The translations under genes were made by a program, and so were the position numbers. DNA of 64,000 nt from Porphyra umbilicalis (taxonomy: Eukaryota > Rhodophyta > Bangiophyceae > Bangiales > Bangiaceae): contig KV918797.1 of the NCBI GenBank assembly GCA_002049455.2, positions 248,001 through 312,000 of the forward strand, given 5' to 3'. Position 1 is the stretch's first letter. Each line of letters begins with the position of its first letter. Under the pieces are notes generated by a model, which had not been told where the DNA came from, did no database searches, and saw nothing but the letters and a program-made list of their open reading frames with translations. Shown piece after piece: positions 21,701 to 33,855 of this stretch.

Positions 21701-24700
21701 ATCATCTCTGATCAGATCAACAAGATGTTGAAGCTCAACGTCATTGCCCCTAGCCATAGTGCTTGGGCGAGCCCCGTGGTAATTGTACCAAAGAAGAACG
21801 GCAAAGCCCGATTTTGTGTCGACTATCGTCAGTTAAACAACATCACCAAGAAGGATGCTTATCCATTGCCTCGAGTGGAGGACTGCCTTGACTCCTTGGG
21901 AGATGCCCAAGTGTTCACGTCTCTCGACTGCACTGCGGGGTACTGGCAAGTACCCTTACGCAAGGATGACCAAGAGAAGACGGCGTTCACGACGCGCTGT
22001 AGTATATACCACTGGTTATCCATGCCTTTCGGCTTGACGAACGCGCCGGCTACCTTTCAGCGTGCGTTGGATATTACCCTCTCGGGCTCGAAGCGGCAGA
22101 TATGCCTTGTCTACTTAGACGATGTCATCATCTTCTCCGCAAACGCGAAACAAAACGTCAGAGACGTTGACACGGTTCTTCACCGTCTCCACGAAGCCGG
22201 GGTTACCCTCAACTTGGAAAAGTGCACGTGGTTCTTCGATTAGGTCGAGTACCTCGGACACATTGTCCGCCCCGGGCAACTGCACGTGCCCAACAAGAAC
22301 ATGGATACTCTGAAGCATGCCAAGCTCCCAACCACAAAGACCCAGCTGAAAAGCTTCTTGGGCATGTGCAACGTCTATCGACGGTTTGTCAAAGACTTTG
22401 CCAAACGAGCGAAGCCCCTGAGCGCCCTGATTAGGGCCGAGATCCCAACGGATCTACCACCACCGACGGACGTGGCCATCGCCGCATTCGAAGACCTTCG
22501 AAACGCACTGTTGTGCCCACCGGTACTCGCCTTGCCAAAGGCCAATTGGAAGCTCGTCGTCGACATTGGCGCATGCGCCGACCAAGTTGGTTGTGCCCTC
22601 CTCCAGGAGGAACCGGGCGAACTGCTTCATCCTGTCGGATATTGAAGCCGAGGACTCACTGCTGCAGAGCAAAACTACTCCACCACGGAGCGAGAATGCC
22701 TCGGCGTCGTGTGGGCTGTCCTCAAGTTGAGGCACTTCCTCGACGGACAAAGGTTCCTCATCCGAACGGATCACCAAGCACTTGGCTGGATCTACAGCAC
22801 GACCGACTCAAGCGGACGCTTGATGCGGTGGCTTCTTCGCCTTCCGAATGCACATTCGATATGGTTTATAAACCAGGTGCATCGCACCACTTGCCGGTCT
22901 TCCTGTCGCGCGCCTCTACGGTGGCGCCGTCAGACGATATCCACGATGATATACCGTGCCTGGCATTGGCCGAGACGGCCAACGGCTTGATGACAGGGAG
23001 GTACACGGGTACCGACACCCCCGAACCGGTGGAATTCAACGACGTTGTTGAAGCTCAACGAACGGACGACTATTGTGTCGCAATGACTAAACGTGTCGAA
23101 CTCGGAACGGCAAAGGCCTTCTTCCGCGATGAGCATCGCGCTCTGTACCGCCGTGCGCCTTGGGGCAATAAACTAGTCATTCCAAAGTCTTTACGCGAAC
23201 GCGTGTTGACCCTGGAGCACCACGCAGCCGTGGCCGCCCATCCTGGTATGAACCGGATGTATTACACAATGCGTAAGACATCCTACTGGCCTTCAATGGT
23301 GACGGATATTCACTCGACCATCACCAAATGCACAATGTGTGCGCAAAATCGCCTCGCCTTGCGGCGACTGACCACGCGCTTGACCCTGTTCCAGGCTACT
23401 GAGCCTCTCACGGAGCTGTCCGTTGACATCTTTGGGCCCATCCCGGCCTCCAAGAAGTGCAATCGCTTCATGTTGGTTATCACCGACCGGTTCGCCAAGC
23501 TCACCAAGTGCGTCGCCTTGCGGCGAATCACGGCACGTCCATGCGTCAGCCATCATCGACGCGTGGTGTCCGCCTACGGGCCACCGGACCGGATCCTATC
23601 GGACCAAGGGCCCCAGTTATGTCGAACTTCTTCATCGCTGTGATGAAAATGCTTGGCATTGAAACAGTTCGCACCACGGCGTATCACCACCAAACTAATG
23701 GGCAAGTTGAACGGTACAACCGTACATGGCTACTGAGCTGCGACACTACGTCGATGATGACCCATCACGATGGACGATTACTCCCGGTAATCACCATGGC
23801 GTATAATAGCCAACCACATCGGTCGACGGGCATCGCCCCATTTGAGCTCATAATCCCAAGGCGGATCCCCAACCTCACGGTTCGCAACCTGCCCCCGGGC
23901 ACTCCGCTGTCCAATAAGGGAACGCTCAAGGATGGGTCACCCCTAACCCGCAAACGCGAATTCATGGCACGCCTTCGCAGGCAGATCCCCGTTGTCGTTG
24001 AGGCCTTGCGTAAGACGCAACAACGTTACAAACGTAACTTCGATCACCGGGTCGCAACCCGCAATGCGGACGTCAAGATCGGCGACTACGTATACACGAC
24101 CAACCACGATCGGCAAAACAAGCTGCATAGCAAAGCCATTGGACCCTTCGTGGTCGTTGACGCCGATGCGGACGCCTCCACGTTTTCATTGTCATTGACG
24201 GGGAGGAGAAACGCGTCAGCAGTGACTATGTCACCCCAGCTCGTCCAACGACGGCGGACACTGTGTGCACCCCTTACTAGATGGTCTAGACCAACGCAAG
24301 TCACCCCCGGCAACTTCCGATGAGTATGTGATCGACAAACTCCCAGGCTTACGCCAGACGGGTGACAGCTATAGCGCTAAGGTGCGCTGGTTCGACTACG
24401 GGTCGAAGGACGACACCTGGGAATCCCCGGAGAACCTCCCCCGCACCCTGGTGGTGCGTTTCCCTCGACAGAAGAAAAGGCATGTGCCGGGGTACGAGTG
24501 GCAAACGGCAGCACGACGAAGTCGCCGACAAGCCGGGCTCACAACTGTGGCCACATCGTCCTGGACCCCACGTGGACACCAACGATCCAACATGTCCATG
24601 TTACAGGCGACAGAGTTGTCCATGCCAAGTCTCTTGGACAGAGTCAACTACTGCCACCGCAGTTAAGGAAGTAATTCCTGTCACATGGCTTAAGTCCACC

Positions 24701-25198
24701 CTGCCCTCGATGACCCGCAATTTTGCGTATGAAGCCCAACTGGCTTTTCGGAATTTCGCTCGCCTGTATGCTGAATAGGACCCCTACACGTATGTGTGGC
24801 CGAAAGCCTCGCAATCGACACTGATAAACCTGATCCCACCCAGTCCGTACACCCCAACAGGTTCTTCGTACCTCCAATACAACACCTCGACTCAGTTCTG
24901 AGACGCTTGGTATCGACCAAAGAAGAGGCCACCGTGGTAACCCCACAGTGGACCAACACCAGCTGGTACGCCACCGCCATCCGTCCGTGTTTCGAGTACC
25001 AAGTACTTTTCTCATCCGATAAACGGGATACGACTCCCACACCATGGGCCATGCTTACCTGCCACTTCCTTCATTCATACGATGACTAATAGGCAACTGG
25101 GAAGCGGACGAACACACGTCACGCGACAGAAACACAACAAGGGCACGCGCCCTACAACCCCACCACGGTCAACCGAACCGCCCACTTTGCAGTGGCAG

Positions 25199-25503
25199 TC
25201 ACTCCTCCTCCTCGTCACCACGACGCGAGTTCCGGCGGGAATCGCGGCGCGCGCCAACACTGGCCGCCGACTCCTGCGAGACGCTACGCGCACGCGCGTT
25301 GCGCGCCGAGGGCAGAGCCCCCGTCGAAGGGCCCCCGCCCTCATGGGTCCGACGACCGAGGATGCTCTGCGCGTTGAAACGTGCCGGCGTGGCGTCCTCC
25401 TCTGGCTGGATAGCCTCGAGGTGCTGAGCAAATCGCCCGTAGTTGGCATCGCCGTCAACGGCGCGAGCCACGGCCTGTCCAATGATGGACAAAGCCGACT
25501 CGA
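25199..25503 (-). other. Downstream part of an antisense coding region in G1
   Basis: Open on the minus strand, ending in an Arg-, Ser- and Glu-rich tail (RRDSRRNSRRGDEEEE near 25.2 kb). The helical segment near 25.45 kb (GQAVARAVDGDANYGRFAQ) lies right at the C1 insertion point. Its upstream part resumes on the far side of C1, near 30.85 kb. I do not recognise the family. Because it lies between pol and the 3' LTR of G1, I treat it as part of that fossil. Confidence 0.45.
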
Positions 25504-26046
25504 TGTTGGAACGTCATGCTCAACGCCGCTGTAAGCCCTCCTGCTGTAAAAAGCAAAATTCAAGAAACCAGGTATTGACAGGGTTCGATCCCCCGACTCC
25601 CGGACGCGACCCGAAGGTCACGCCTAATGAGAGTGGGTGCCTACTTCCCACTAGGCTACCCATGCGACTTCCTCGCGGTTTGGTGACCGCTGGTGCATTG
25701 GACATTTGTACCCGTGCGATTTTGAGTGAAAAGTTTGCGATTTCACATTTTTTGTTCTTGCGCTTCTGATGCTTTGATTTGCGTGGTCTTTGCTTTGATC
25801 CGTGATGCTTTGATTTGGTGAGCGTTTTGATTTAGAGTGTGGGCGGGCGCGTGCGCGGGCGAGCTGCTTGGGCTGCGTGGTGGGCTTGAGTGCTCCGACT
25901 TGGACTACTTGAGGAGTGCCCTTGATGGGAAGAGGGGCGCTTTGGAGAGACAACCAACAAAGCACGTTCGCACACAACACACAAGCTCAAGCCACTCAAC
26001 CACTTCACCGTGGTCCCCCATCCCCTATCCCCACTGCGTTTCAACA
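25504..26046 (+). repeat. C1 5' LTR
   Basis: 543 bases with ends TGTTG and CAACA. The last 100 or so bases resemble the LTR end of C2, while the first part does not. It carries an antisense tRNA-like segment. Confidence 0.95.
25581..25658 (-). other. tRNA-like segment inside the C1 LTR (antisense), copy 1
   Basis: On the minus strand this reads TAGCCTAGTGG, a match to the RNA polymerase III A box, with a D-stem-like GCC/GGC pairing. It is followed by a GACCTTCGGGTC hairpin and, at its 3' end, GGGATCGAACCC, which resembles a T-arm or B box. No matching acceptor stem is present, so it is not a working tRNA gene. It may be a captured tRNA or SINE head. Confidence 0.5.
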
Positions 26047-26064
26047 GGTTATAGGCCCAGAGCC
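26047..26064 (+). promoter_or_regulatory. C1 primer binding site for half-tRNA iMet
   Basis: The sequence directly after the LTR, GGTTATAGGCCCAG, is complementary with one mismatch to the anticodon stem-loop of eukaryotic initiator tRNA-Met (CTGGGCCCATAACC). Drosophila copia and yeast Ty5 are known to prime from this internal part of the tRNA instead of its 3' end. Confidence 0.85.
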
Positions 26065-29000
26065 GGCGCTGTGACAAGGGCAAGGTGTGCCAGACGGCGT
26101 CGCGGCGGTCGCGACAAGTGCGAAGAAGACGAGTGCAAAGTGGTTCAAGGGCGTGACGGTCAAGGCGCAAGGTTCGGCAAGATCGGGAAGCGCTACGACA
26201 AGCAAGCATCATGGACGGTGGCGCTGCCGGCATGGGCGGCATCAAGATTGACAAGTTGACGGAGACGAACTTCCACGAGTGGCGCCAGCGTATCAAGATG
26301 ATCCTGGCGCTGCGCGATCTGGACGACATGCTGGACGAAGACGGCAAGCCGACGGACGCGGAGGACCGCGAGTTGGCGGTGTGGAAGCGTCGGGACACAA
26401 AGGCGAGCGCCATCATCGGGCTCACCCTTGGGTCTGAGCAGCTCGAGCACGTGTCGGGGTGCAAGACGACGGCGGAAATGTGGTCGACCCTGCAAGGCGT
26501 CTTCCAGCGCAAGAGTTTGATGAACAAGATGAAGGCGCGACGCGAATTCTACACCGTCGCGATGAAAGTCGGCGAGGGCATGCTGGGCTACATCAACCGC
26601 GTGCGCAACCTCGGAAAGAGCCTCAAGGCCATGGGCGGCGAGGTGACGGAGATGGATGTCGCCATGAGCGTTCTCAACGGGCTGACGTCAAAGTATGAGA
26701 ACCTGCTGGTGGCTCTAGACGCCAAGGGCGAGGAAGAGCTAAGCCTCGACTTTGTCAAGAGCCGCTTGCTTCAGGAGGAGCGGCGTCAGGCGGACATGTC
26801 ACCGGCGATCAAGCGCATTGGTGACATGGCACTCGTCGGCGCCAACTATCGAGGTCAAGGCCGCCGTGGTGACCTCTCCAAGATCGAGTGCTACTACTGC
26901 CACAAGTTTGGGCACATCGCTCATGATTGCCCAGAGCTCAAGGCCAAGAAGCAGAGACAGGACAAGGTGGCCGCCATTGCGGCTGATGAAGGTAGCGACA
27001 GCGACGACGCCATCTGTCTCGTTGGCAACGCGGATGACAACGATGACATTTCCAAGTCGTGGCTTGTCGACTCTGCGGCGTCTGCACACATGTGCTTGAT
27101 GCGTGCGTGCTTCGATGACTACAAGACGACCACGGGACGGAGCGTGACGATGGGTGACAAGGGGTCCGTCGCCACGGCGGGCGTCGGAACCGTCGTCCTC
27201 AACGTCATCGTTCAAGGCAAGACGCGCAAGATCAAGTTGGAGAAGGTGCTCCATGTTCCTAATATGGGTTTCAACCTCATGTCGGTCGGCATGATGAAGG
27301 AACGCGGTGCGGAAGTGTCGATCAAGCGCGGTATGTCCATCATCAAGATGAACGAGAAGATTGCTGCGTGCGGCACGCGTAGGAACGGGCTCTAACACCT
27401 GGACATGGCCCCTATGTCGGATATTGCTGCGGTGGCCTCTCTTCAGCTCTGGCATGAGCGTCTTGGCCACGTGAACGTGGCCGGCGTCAAGAGGATGACC
27501 AAGAACAAGGACGTAGACGGACTCAAGTGCACGTCCATGGTGGTCAAGGACATCTGCGAGCCGTGCGTGTACGGCAAAGCGGCAATGACGCCTACGCCTA
27601 GCGCAAGAGGCGTTCGTGTGACCAGGCGGCTCCAGCTCGTGCACTCGGACCTCGGTGGACCTACGTCAGAACCCTCTCGTGGCGGAGCGCTCTACTTCGG
27701 CACGTTCACCGAAGACTTCTCCCGCTGGACGGACGTGGTCTTCCTGCACAAGAAGAGCGATCTTCTCGCGGAGTACAAGAAGTGGCTGACCAAGGCACAG
27801 CTGCACACCGGCAACAAGATCAAGGTGCTCCGGTGCGACAACGGCGGCGAGTACGTGTCTTCCGCATTCAAGGCACTTCACGATGAGAACGGCACGACGC
27901 ACCAGACGACGGTGCCCGACACGCCGCAGCAGAACGGGGTTGCTGAGCGACTCAACCGAGTTCTCGTGGAGATGGCACGCACCATGATGCGACACAAGGA
28001 CGTCGACCAGGATCTTTGGGCGGATGCCATCAAGACGGCGGTCTACATCAAGAACCGCGTCACCAGCCGTGCCCTTCACATAGGCAAGACGCCTCATGAG
28101 CTATGGACCGAGAACAAGCCCGACGTAAGCCACATGCGGGTGTTTGGGTCAACATGCTGGGTGGTACTGCACAAGAGCCACGTCGATGGCAAGTTCGGAG
28201 ACAAGGCGGCAAAGGGCATTTTCGTGGGCTATCCCGACGGCAGCAAGGCGTACAAGGTCATCCTCGACGACGGAAAGGTCGTCAAGGCGCGAAGCGTCGT
28301 TTTCTCCGAGAACAACTCAAGAAAGGTTGCAGATGTTCCAGAGGACTTACCCGTGGACGAAGTCGTGGAAGGCGAGACGGGCTTGAATGCCGGCAGCGAC
28401 GACCAAGACGTGGACGCTGAAGATGACGGTGGAGACGACCAGCAAGATGATGGCTCGGACAAATCGGCAGACCACAATCTAGGTTCTGCCGGATCTCAAG
28501 ACACGCTGCGTCGGAGCGGCAGATCGCGGAGGCCGCCGGTTGAGTACTGGCGTCCAGTGAGCCTCGTTGCTCAAGAGGCTCCCATTAAGTATGGGCAAGC
28601 AGTTCAAGGAAAAGAGTCGACCAAGTGGCGGGCCGCAATGGACCAGGATATGGACTCTATCCGCAAGAACAAGACATGGCGTTTGACGGATCGCCCGGTC
28701 GGCCGACGCGTGCTCAAGGGCAAGTGGGTTTACAAGGTCAAGGACGAGCTGGACAAGGTCGGGAACAGCAAGACGCGGCACAAGGCCCGCCTGTGCTTTA
28801 TGGGCAATCGGCAGATCAAGGGGCTTGACTTCAACGAGACGTTTGCGCCGGTGGCCAAGTTCACTACCATCCGATGCATCCTGGCGATGACGGCGGCGAA
28901 CGGGTGGGAGCTGCATCAGATGGACGTCAAGACGGCCTTCCTGAACGGCGACCTTGACGAGGAGGTCTACATGGAGCAGCCGGAGGGATACGTCGATCCC

Positions 29001-30302
29001 ACGTATCCGGACAAGGTGTGCCGTCTTCTCCAAGCGCTGTATGGGCTTAAGCAAGCCCCCAAGATGTGGTACGCCAAGCTCGACGCCTTCTTCAAGTCGC
29101 AAGGGTTTGACAACATCGACCCGGATGCCTGCCTCTACCTCCAGATGGATGACGGTGAGATCATCATCGTCCTGGTCTACGTCGACGATCCTCTTCTGGT
29201 CGGGTCAAGCATGGAGGCGATTAACAAAATCAAGAAGGCGCTTCGCAAGCGCTTCGAGATGAAGGACCTGGGCGAGGCCAAGGTCATCCTCGGGCTAGAG
29301 ATCAGCCGTGACAAGACGTTGGGCACCCTCAAGCTGTCGCAGGGCAAGTACGCGGGACAAGTGCTCGAGAAGCTCGGTATGGCGGAGTGCAACCCGATCG
29401 CGACTCCGTTGGAGGTCGGGCTGCAGCTGGCTAAGTCGGAGAAGAGCGACGAGTCTCTTCCTTATCGCGAGGCCGTCAGAAGCCTGATGTACCTGATGGT
29501 CGGGACGCGTCCTGATCTCGCCTTTGCGGTCGGCAAGCTAAGCCGTTTCGTGTCGGGCTACGGGAAGCAGCACTGGGCGGCTGTGAAGCGCGTCCTTCGA
29601 TATGTAAAGGGGTCTGTCGACAAGGGCCTGGTCTACAACAAGTCCGCGTCGGGCATCCTCCAAGGTTTTAGCGATGCCGACTGGGCAGGTGACTACGAGA
29701 CGCGGCGGTCTACGACGGGCTTCATGTTCATCTTTGGCGGGGCGGCCGTCAGCTGGGCTTCGAAGTTGCAGAAGACGGTGGCGCTATCTACCATGGAGGC
29801 GGAATACGTGGCTCTTTGCGAAGCCAGCAAGGAAGCTGTTTGGCTCGACAAGCTCATCCAACGCGTCACCATGCTCGTGACGCAGTCGGACAACTTGGTT
29901 GGGCCGGTTAACATCAAGGTCGACAACAGCGGCTGCATCGACTTCGCCAAGAATCCCGTCGAGCACAAGCGCACTAAGCACATCGAAATTCGCTACCACT
30001 TTGTGCGGGATGCGATCACGACGGACAAGGTCATCCTCGAGCACTGCCCAACGGACGAGATGGCGGCAGACCCGATGACGAAGGAGCTCGCCAAGGTCAA
30101 GCACGACAAGCATGTCACGACGATGGGGATGTGTTGAATTCAAGTACGCGCCGTAAGAACATCCGGATATAATTACATTGCTCCTCCAAGGCGGCCATGA
30201 CGGGCGGCATCGGATTTGGGACGTCAAGATTCTAGGCGGACTTACTTCTCGACAAGTACTTCAAGGGCGGTCAGCTGTCAGGCGGCGTCAAGCAAGGGGG
30301 CG

Positions 30303-30845
30303 TGTTGGAACGTCATGCTCAACGCCGCTGTAAGCCCTACTGCTGTAAAAAGCAAAATTCAAGAAACCAGGTATTGACAGGGTTCGATCCCCCGACTCCC
30401 GGACGCGACCCGAAGGTCACGCCTAATGAGAGTGGGTGCCTACTTCCCACTAGGCTACCCATGCGACTTCCTCGCGGTTTGGTGACCGCTGGTGCATTGG
30501 ACATTTGTACCCGTGCGATTTTGAGTGAAAAGTTTGCGATTTCACATTTTTTGTTCTTGCGCTTCTGATGCTTTGATTTGCGTGGTCTTTGCTTTGATCC
30601 GTGATGCTTTGATTTGGTGAGCGTTTTGATTTAGAGTGTGGGCGGGCGCGTGCGCGGGCGAGCTGCTTGGGCTGCGTGGTGGGCTTGAGTGCGCCGACTT
30701 GGACTACTTGAGGAGTGCCCTTGATGGGAAGAGGGGCGCTTTGGAGAGACAACCAACAAAGCACGTTCGCACACAACACACAAGCTCAAGCCACTCAACC
30801 ACTTCACCGTGGTCCCCCATCCCGTATCCCCACTGCGTTTCAACA
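30303..30845 (+). repeat. C1 3' LTR
   Basis: The same 543-base sequence as 25504-26046 with about 3 differences by eye. It is preceded by a purine-rich tract (AAGCAAGGGGGCG) and followed by the CTCGA target duplication. Confidence 0.95.
30380..30457 (-). other. tRNA-like segment inside the C1 LTR (antisense), copy 2
   Basis: The same segment in the 3' LTR. It is a consequence of LTR duplication and not an independent insertion. Confidence 0.5.
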
Positions 30846-30850
30846 CTCGA

Positions 30851-32917
30851 CACCCCGTCCGTCCGCGCGCTCAACAGTGGTCCGCAGGCCGGCGATCGGC
30901 TCGACCCAGGCGTTAGCCACCGCCGACAAGGCCGCCCCTCGAGGCGCGACAGCGCGTACATGGCGCGCGCGCGCCGACCCAAACAAGGCAACCGCCGCGG
31001 ATGAAAACGCTCGGGTTGGCCAAGTGGCATCCATCGCCCGTGGTGGAGACGGCGAGCGATCGCGCCGCGGCGAACGCGGGCGGTAGCGGCCCTCTCGGAC
31101 GTCGCCAACGGCATGAGCCCAGTTCCGACGACCGCGGCGCCACACCTCGGGGTGGGTCGAAGTGATTCGAGCCATCGGGAGTGGCGCGTTCGGGTCCAAC
31201 GCCCAGTCGAAATCGACACAAGGGTGACGAAGGCAAAAGCCGAACTCCTGGGTCGTGTCGACCGTGATCCGCACTTGACGGGCTTCCCCGGAGTCGCGGT
31301 CGCGCCAGACAACGTCCTTAAGGACCTCCCGCCAGGGAAACGCCTTTACGGCCTAGCGCATCTTGCCGTAAAAGACGTACTTGGCCTCGCCGTCGGGCGC
31401 GTCCTTCAACTTGGACGTGTCCAACACGTCGAAATGACGAAGCGTCCTATCGTCAAAGTGGCCGAAGAGCTTGTCATCCTGTAGGGTGTGAACCCACGCA
31501 GCAACTAAGTTGCAGTAGTACTCGGAGTACACCTGCTGCCAGACTGAGGCGTACGCGTTGCGAACGTATCCGCCAGGTACGACTCCACTACGGGGGTCGC
31601 CACCCACAGCCCCGTGTGTGGCTCCCATGCCGGGATAGGCGGAAGCCAAAAGGACAAGTCGAACGTCCGTGGCGCATGGAGAAATCCAGCCGCCCACGCG
31701 GTGGGCATCAACTCGCGACCGCGAAAGAAGCGCGTGTCGGCGGCCCGACGGTGGTCGGATGGAAACATCGGCAACCGTAAGAGGTTCGGTTACCCGGTGA
31801 CAGACGGACTGCGGTCGTCCTCGATGCCGTCATTTTTCTCGTGCCTCACCAGCGCAAGCTGTTTAAGGTACGGCTCCAGGCCGGAGTCGGGCCCGAACGG
31901 GACCGAAAGAACCTCGGCGAGAGTCCGCTTGAGGAAGACGGCCCTCGGCCAGTTGCGCAACAAGCGGCCAAACGAGTTGGCCGCCGCCTCGACCGTCTCT
32001 GTTCCCTTCACAGGGAACAGAAGCGCATCGGAGTAAACCAAGCGGTGGAACGGGTGCAGAGGCACTTGGTAGCGCACGACCTTGTTGCAAAACGACATCA
32101 CCTCGTAGATACGAAGCTGGGGGCCCTGGTTCCCAAAGTACGGGTCCCCATGGACCTCGGCCACGCGGTCGACCGCGTGGTCCGGCAACCCGGCTTGCGC
32201 CATCACGTCAATGAAGTCAGGCAACGCCTCGTTATGCGCCTAGACACGACGCGTGTGCGCACGAGCGCGGTTGCGCACGCACATGTCATACAGACGGTTG
32301 TCGGTGACCCGCGGGACCCCATCAACCACCTCCAAAGGTTCCACGTGTGCGTTGTACGAGCCACGAGTCCGAAACTGGCGCAAGACCTCCAGGTCCGTGG
32401 AGCAATCCACTTCCAGAAGGCCCCCTGCGGCGGCATGCGCCCCGTCGACAGCCGCCCCGCCATCGGCAACGCCGCCGTCCACCACCATCGCGGCCGAGTG
32501 CGCCATAGCTTTGGCCGTTCGGGAGTGTTGACCCTTGCCGCCTTTGCCGCGCTTGCCACCGACGCCGCGCTTGCCGCCCGTGCCGCGCGTGCTGCCGACG
32601 CCGCGCTTGCCGGCCTTGTCGCACTTGCCGCGCTTGCTGCCGACGTCGCGCTTGCCGCCCTTGCCACGCTTGCCGCCGACGCCGCCCTTGCCCTCTGTCC
32701 CGAGCTTGCCGCCGACGCCGCGCTTGCCGCACTTGCAGCGCCTGCTGCCGACGCCGCGCTTGCCGCCCTTGCCGCGCTTGCCGCCTTTGCCGCGCTTGCC
32801 GCCCTTGACGCACTTGCTGCGCTTGCTGACGGGCGCGCCGCTCCTGGCCCGCCCGCACACCAACTCCACCAACCCCAAGGTTACCCACCTCGCGGTAGCG
32901 CGCCCCAACTCAAGCAA
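30851..32917 (-). other. Upstream part of the antisense coding region in G1 (unknown family)
   Basis: About 2 kb open on the minus strand with several breaks. It begins with a lysine-glycine repeat region (about 32.53-32.83 kb). Behind it come protein-like segments with balanced amino acid use, for example DFIDVMAQAGLPDHAVDRV (near 32.2 kb), VVRYQVPLHPFHRLVYSDALLF (two adjoining stretches near 32.05 kb) and CLRHPCVDFDWALDP (near 31.22 kb), then an Arg/Ser-rich stretch. Antisense extra genes between pol and the 3' LTR are known in some large plant gypsy elements, and this fits that layout. A host gene that was already at the site is the alternative. I cannot name a function. Confidence 0.4.
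32530..32830. repeat. Tandem 9-bp-type repeats encoding KGGKRG on the minus strand
   Basis: About 300 bases of imperfect repeats of CTTGCCGCC and related units. On the minus strand they read as runs of KGGKRG and KRGVG. Such a basic, flexible repeat would suit nucleic-acid binding, but it may equally be simple-sequence expansion. Confidence 0.8.
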
Positions 32918-33468
32918 CGCCGCAAGGCAGCAACCTGTGCAAGTGCACTAGGGCACGGGAAGGCCCCGTGCCGCTGGAAGACCACCACCCGCTTGCACTC
33001 GGCACGGTATGAACCATCGACGGGGTGTCAACTCCCCTCCGCGTCGTGGCTTTCGCCTTGTCGACGGGGTAGCGAAGTCCCGACGACAACGGCGCCAAGT
33101 GGCGCTGACGACGGTGGCGCAGCGCACGCTGGCCATCCCGCCGCCGCGACCACGGGTCTTCACCCTGCCCGTCCGCCCGCGCCCGCGCGTATGCTCCCGG
33201 CGACCCGCCTGCGCAGGCACGCTCCACCACGAGCCTCGGCCCCACAGCGCGAGCTGCCGACCAAACGCCCGCGCATGCCTGTTGTTGAAGCGGTCACGCT
33301 CGCCACCGACCAACCGCCACGCCCAAGGGGGCCGGATCGGCGCCCCTTCACGGCTCGTGCCGCCAACGCGGCGACACCCGCTCGGGCCTGTGCGGGCCCG
33401 CGATCGCCCAATAAGGCGCCAGCCTTCCGGGATCTCGCCGGGACGGCTCGAACATCGCGTTGGAGGTA

Positions 33469-33855
33469 TGTAGCATGTCTCCACTCGCAATTGGCGAATT
33501 GCCACTGGTAGCCCCCTTGACTGGCTGAATCCACGGATTTGTGTGACTCGGCTTGTGGCAAGCCCTTTTGGGGGTTACTTCCGCATGGTTCGTTTTCTTG
33601 TTTGCTTGCCTGTCCTATCTGTTTGCCGGCACTCATTACGATCGATTGATCGGATGGTCGATCGACCAGTGCCGTTGTTTGTATTAAACCACCGTGGGTC
33701 CGGGGCCGCCGTCGTGGGCACCACCCGGCTCCCCATCGGATGCCCTTCAACGAAAGGTCTTCGTCCTCGCCGCGACGGCGATAGAACTCGCTTTATTGCT
33801 TGGCTACGGTCGGTCCCAATACACTGGTGATTGACCTAACGTAATTCATACCACA
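33469..33855 (+). repeat. G1-type 3' LTR (or related solo LTR)
   Basis: 387 bases, starting TGTAGCATGTCTC and ending CATACCACA, about 85 percent like the copy at 18379. It is not followed by a primer site or gag, as expected for a 3' LTR. The 5-base flanks (CTTAC before the 5' copy, ACACG after this one) do not match, so rearrangement or a separate insertion remains possible. Confidence 0.65.

Larger units (their letters stand above)
25504..30845 (+). mobile_element. Ty1/copia element C1, young, nested in G1
   Basis: A complete copia retrotransposon of 5342 bases with 543-bp LTRs and a perfect 5-bp target duplication CTCGA (25499-25503 and 30846-30850). Parts in order: half-tRNA primer site (26047-26064), gag (26.2-26.9 kb, CCHC knuckle near 26.9 kb), protease (near 27.06 kb), integrase (27.45-28.1 kb, with the LWHERLGH zinc segment and TPQQNGVAERLNR), reverse transcriptase (28.65-29.3 kb) and RNase H (29.65-30.1 kb, with STMEAEYVALCEASKEAVWL). 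This integrase-before-RT order defines copia. A purine-rich tract precedes the 3' LTR. The LTRs differ at about 3 sites by eye, so it is the youngest element in the window. It looks nearly whole, with about one visible break. Confidence 0.95.
18379..33855 (+). mobile_element. Ty3/gypsy chromovirus-type element G1, old, with nested copia C1
   Basis: Probable full span of an old gypsy element. The 5' LTR is followed by a primer-site-like sequence at 18776-18792, a gag region (18.8-20.6 kb, capsid-like segment at 19.7-20.4 kb), protease (near 20.8 kb), reverse transcriptase (21.6-22.2 kb, with FCVDYRQLNN and YLDDVIIFS), RNase H (22.3-23.0 kb), integrase (23.1-24.2 kb, with the HHCC-type zinc segment near 23.2-23.35 kb) and a chromodomain (24.32-24.46 kb, with WFDYGSKDDTWESPENL). 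Chromodomains mark the chromovirus branch and are known to steer integration to particular chromatin. Behind pol lies a region open on the minus strand, split by C1, then a 3' LTR. Without C1 the element would be about 10.1 kb. It is broken in several places (about four or more). The LTRs differ by roughly 15 percent by eye, and no matching target duplication was found, so the two LTRs may not be an original pair. Confidence 0.6.

Noticed and set aside
25581-25658. A functional tRNA gene in the C1 LTR
   Set aside because: No acceptor stem pairs around the A box and T-arm-like parts.
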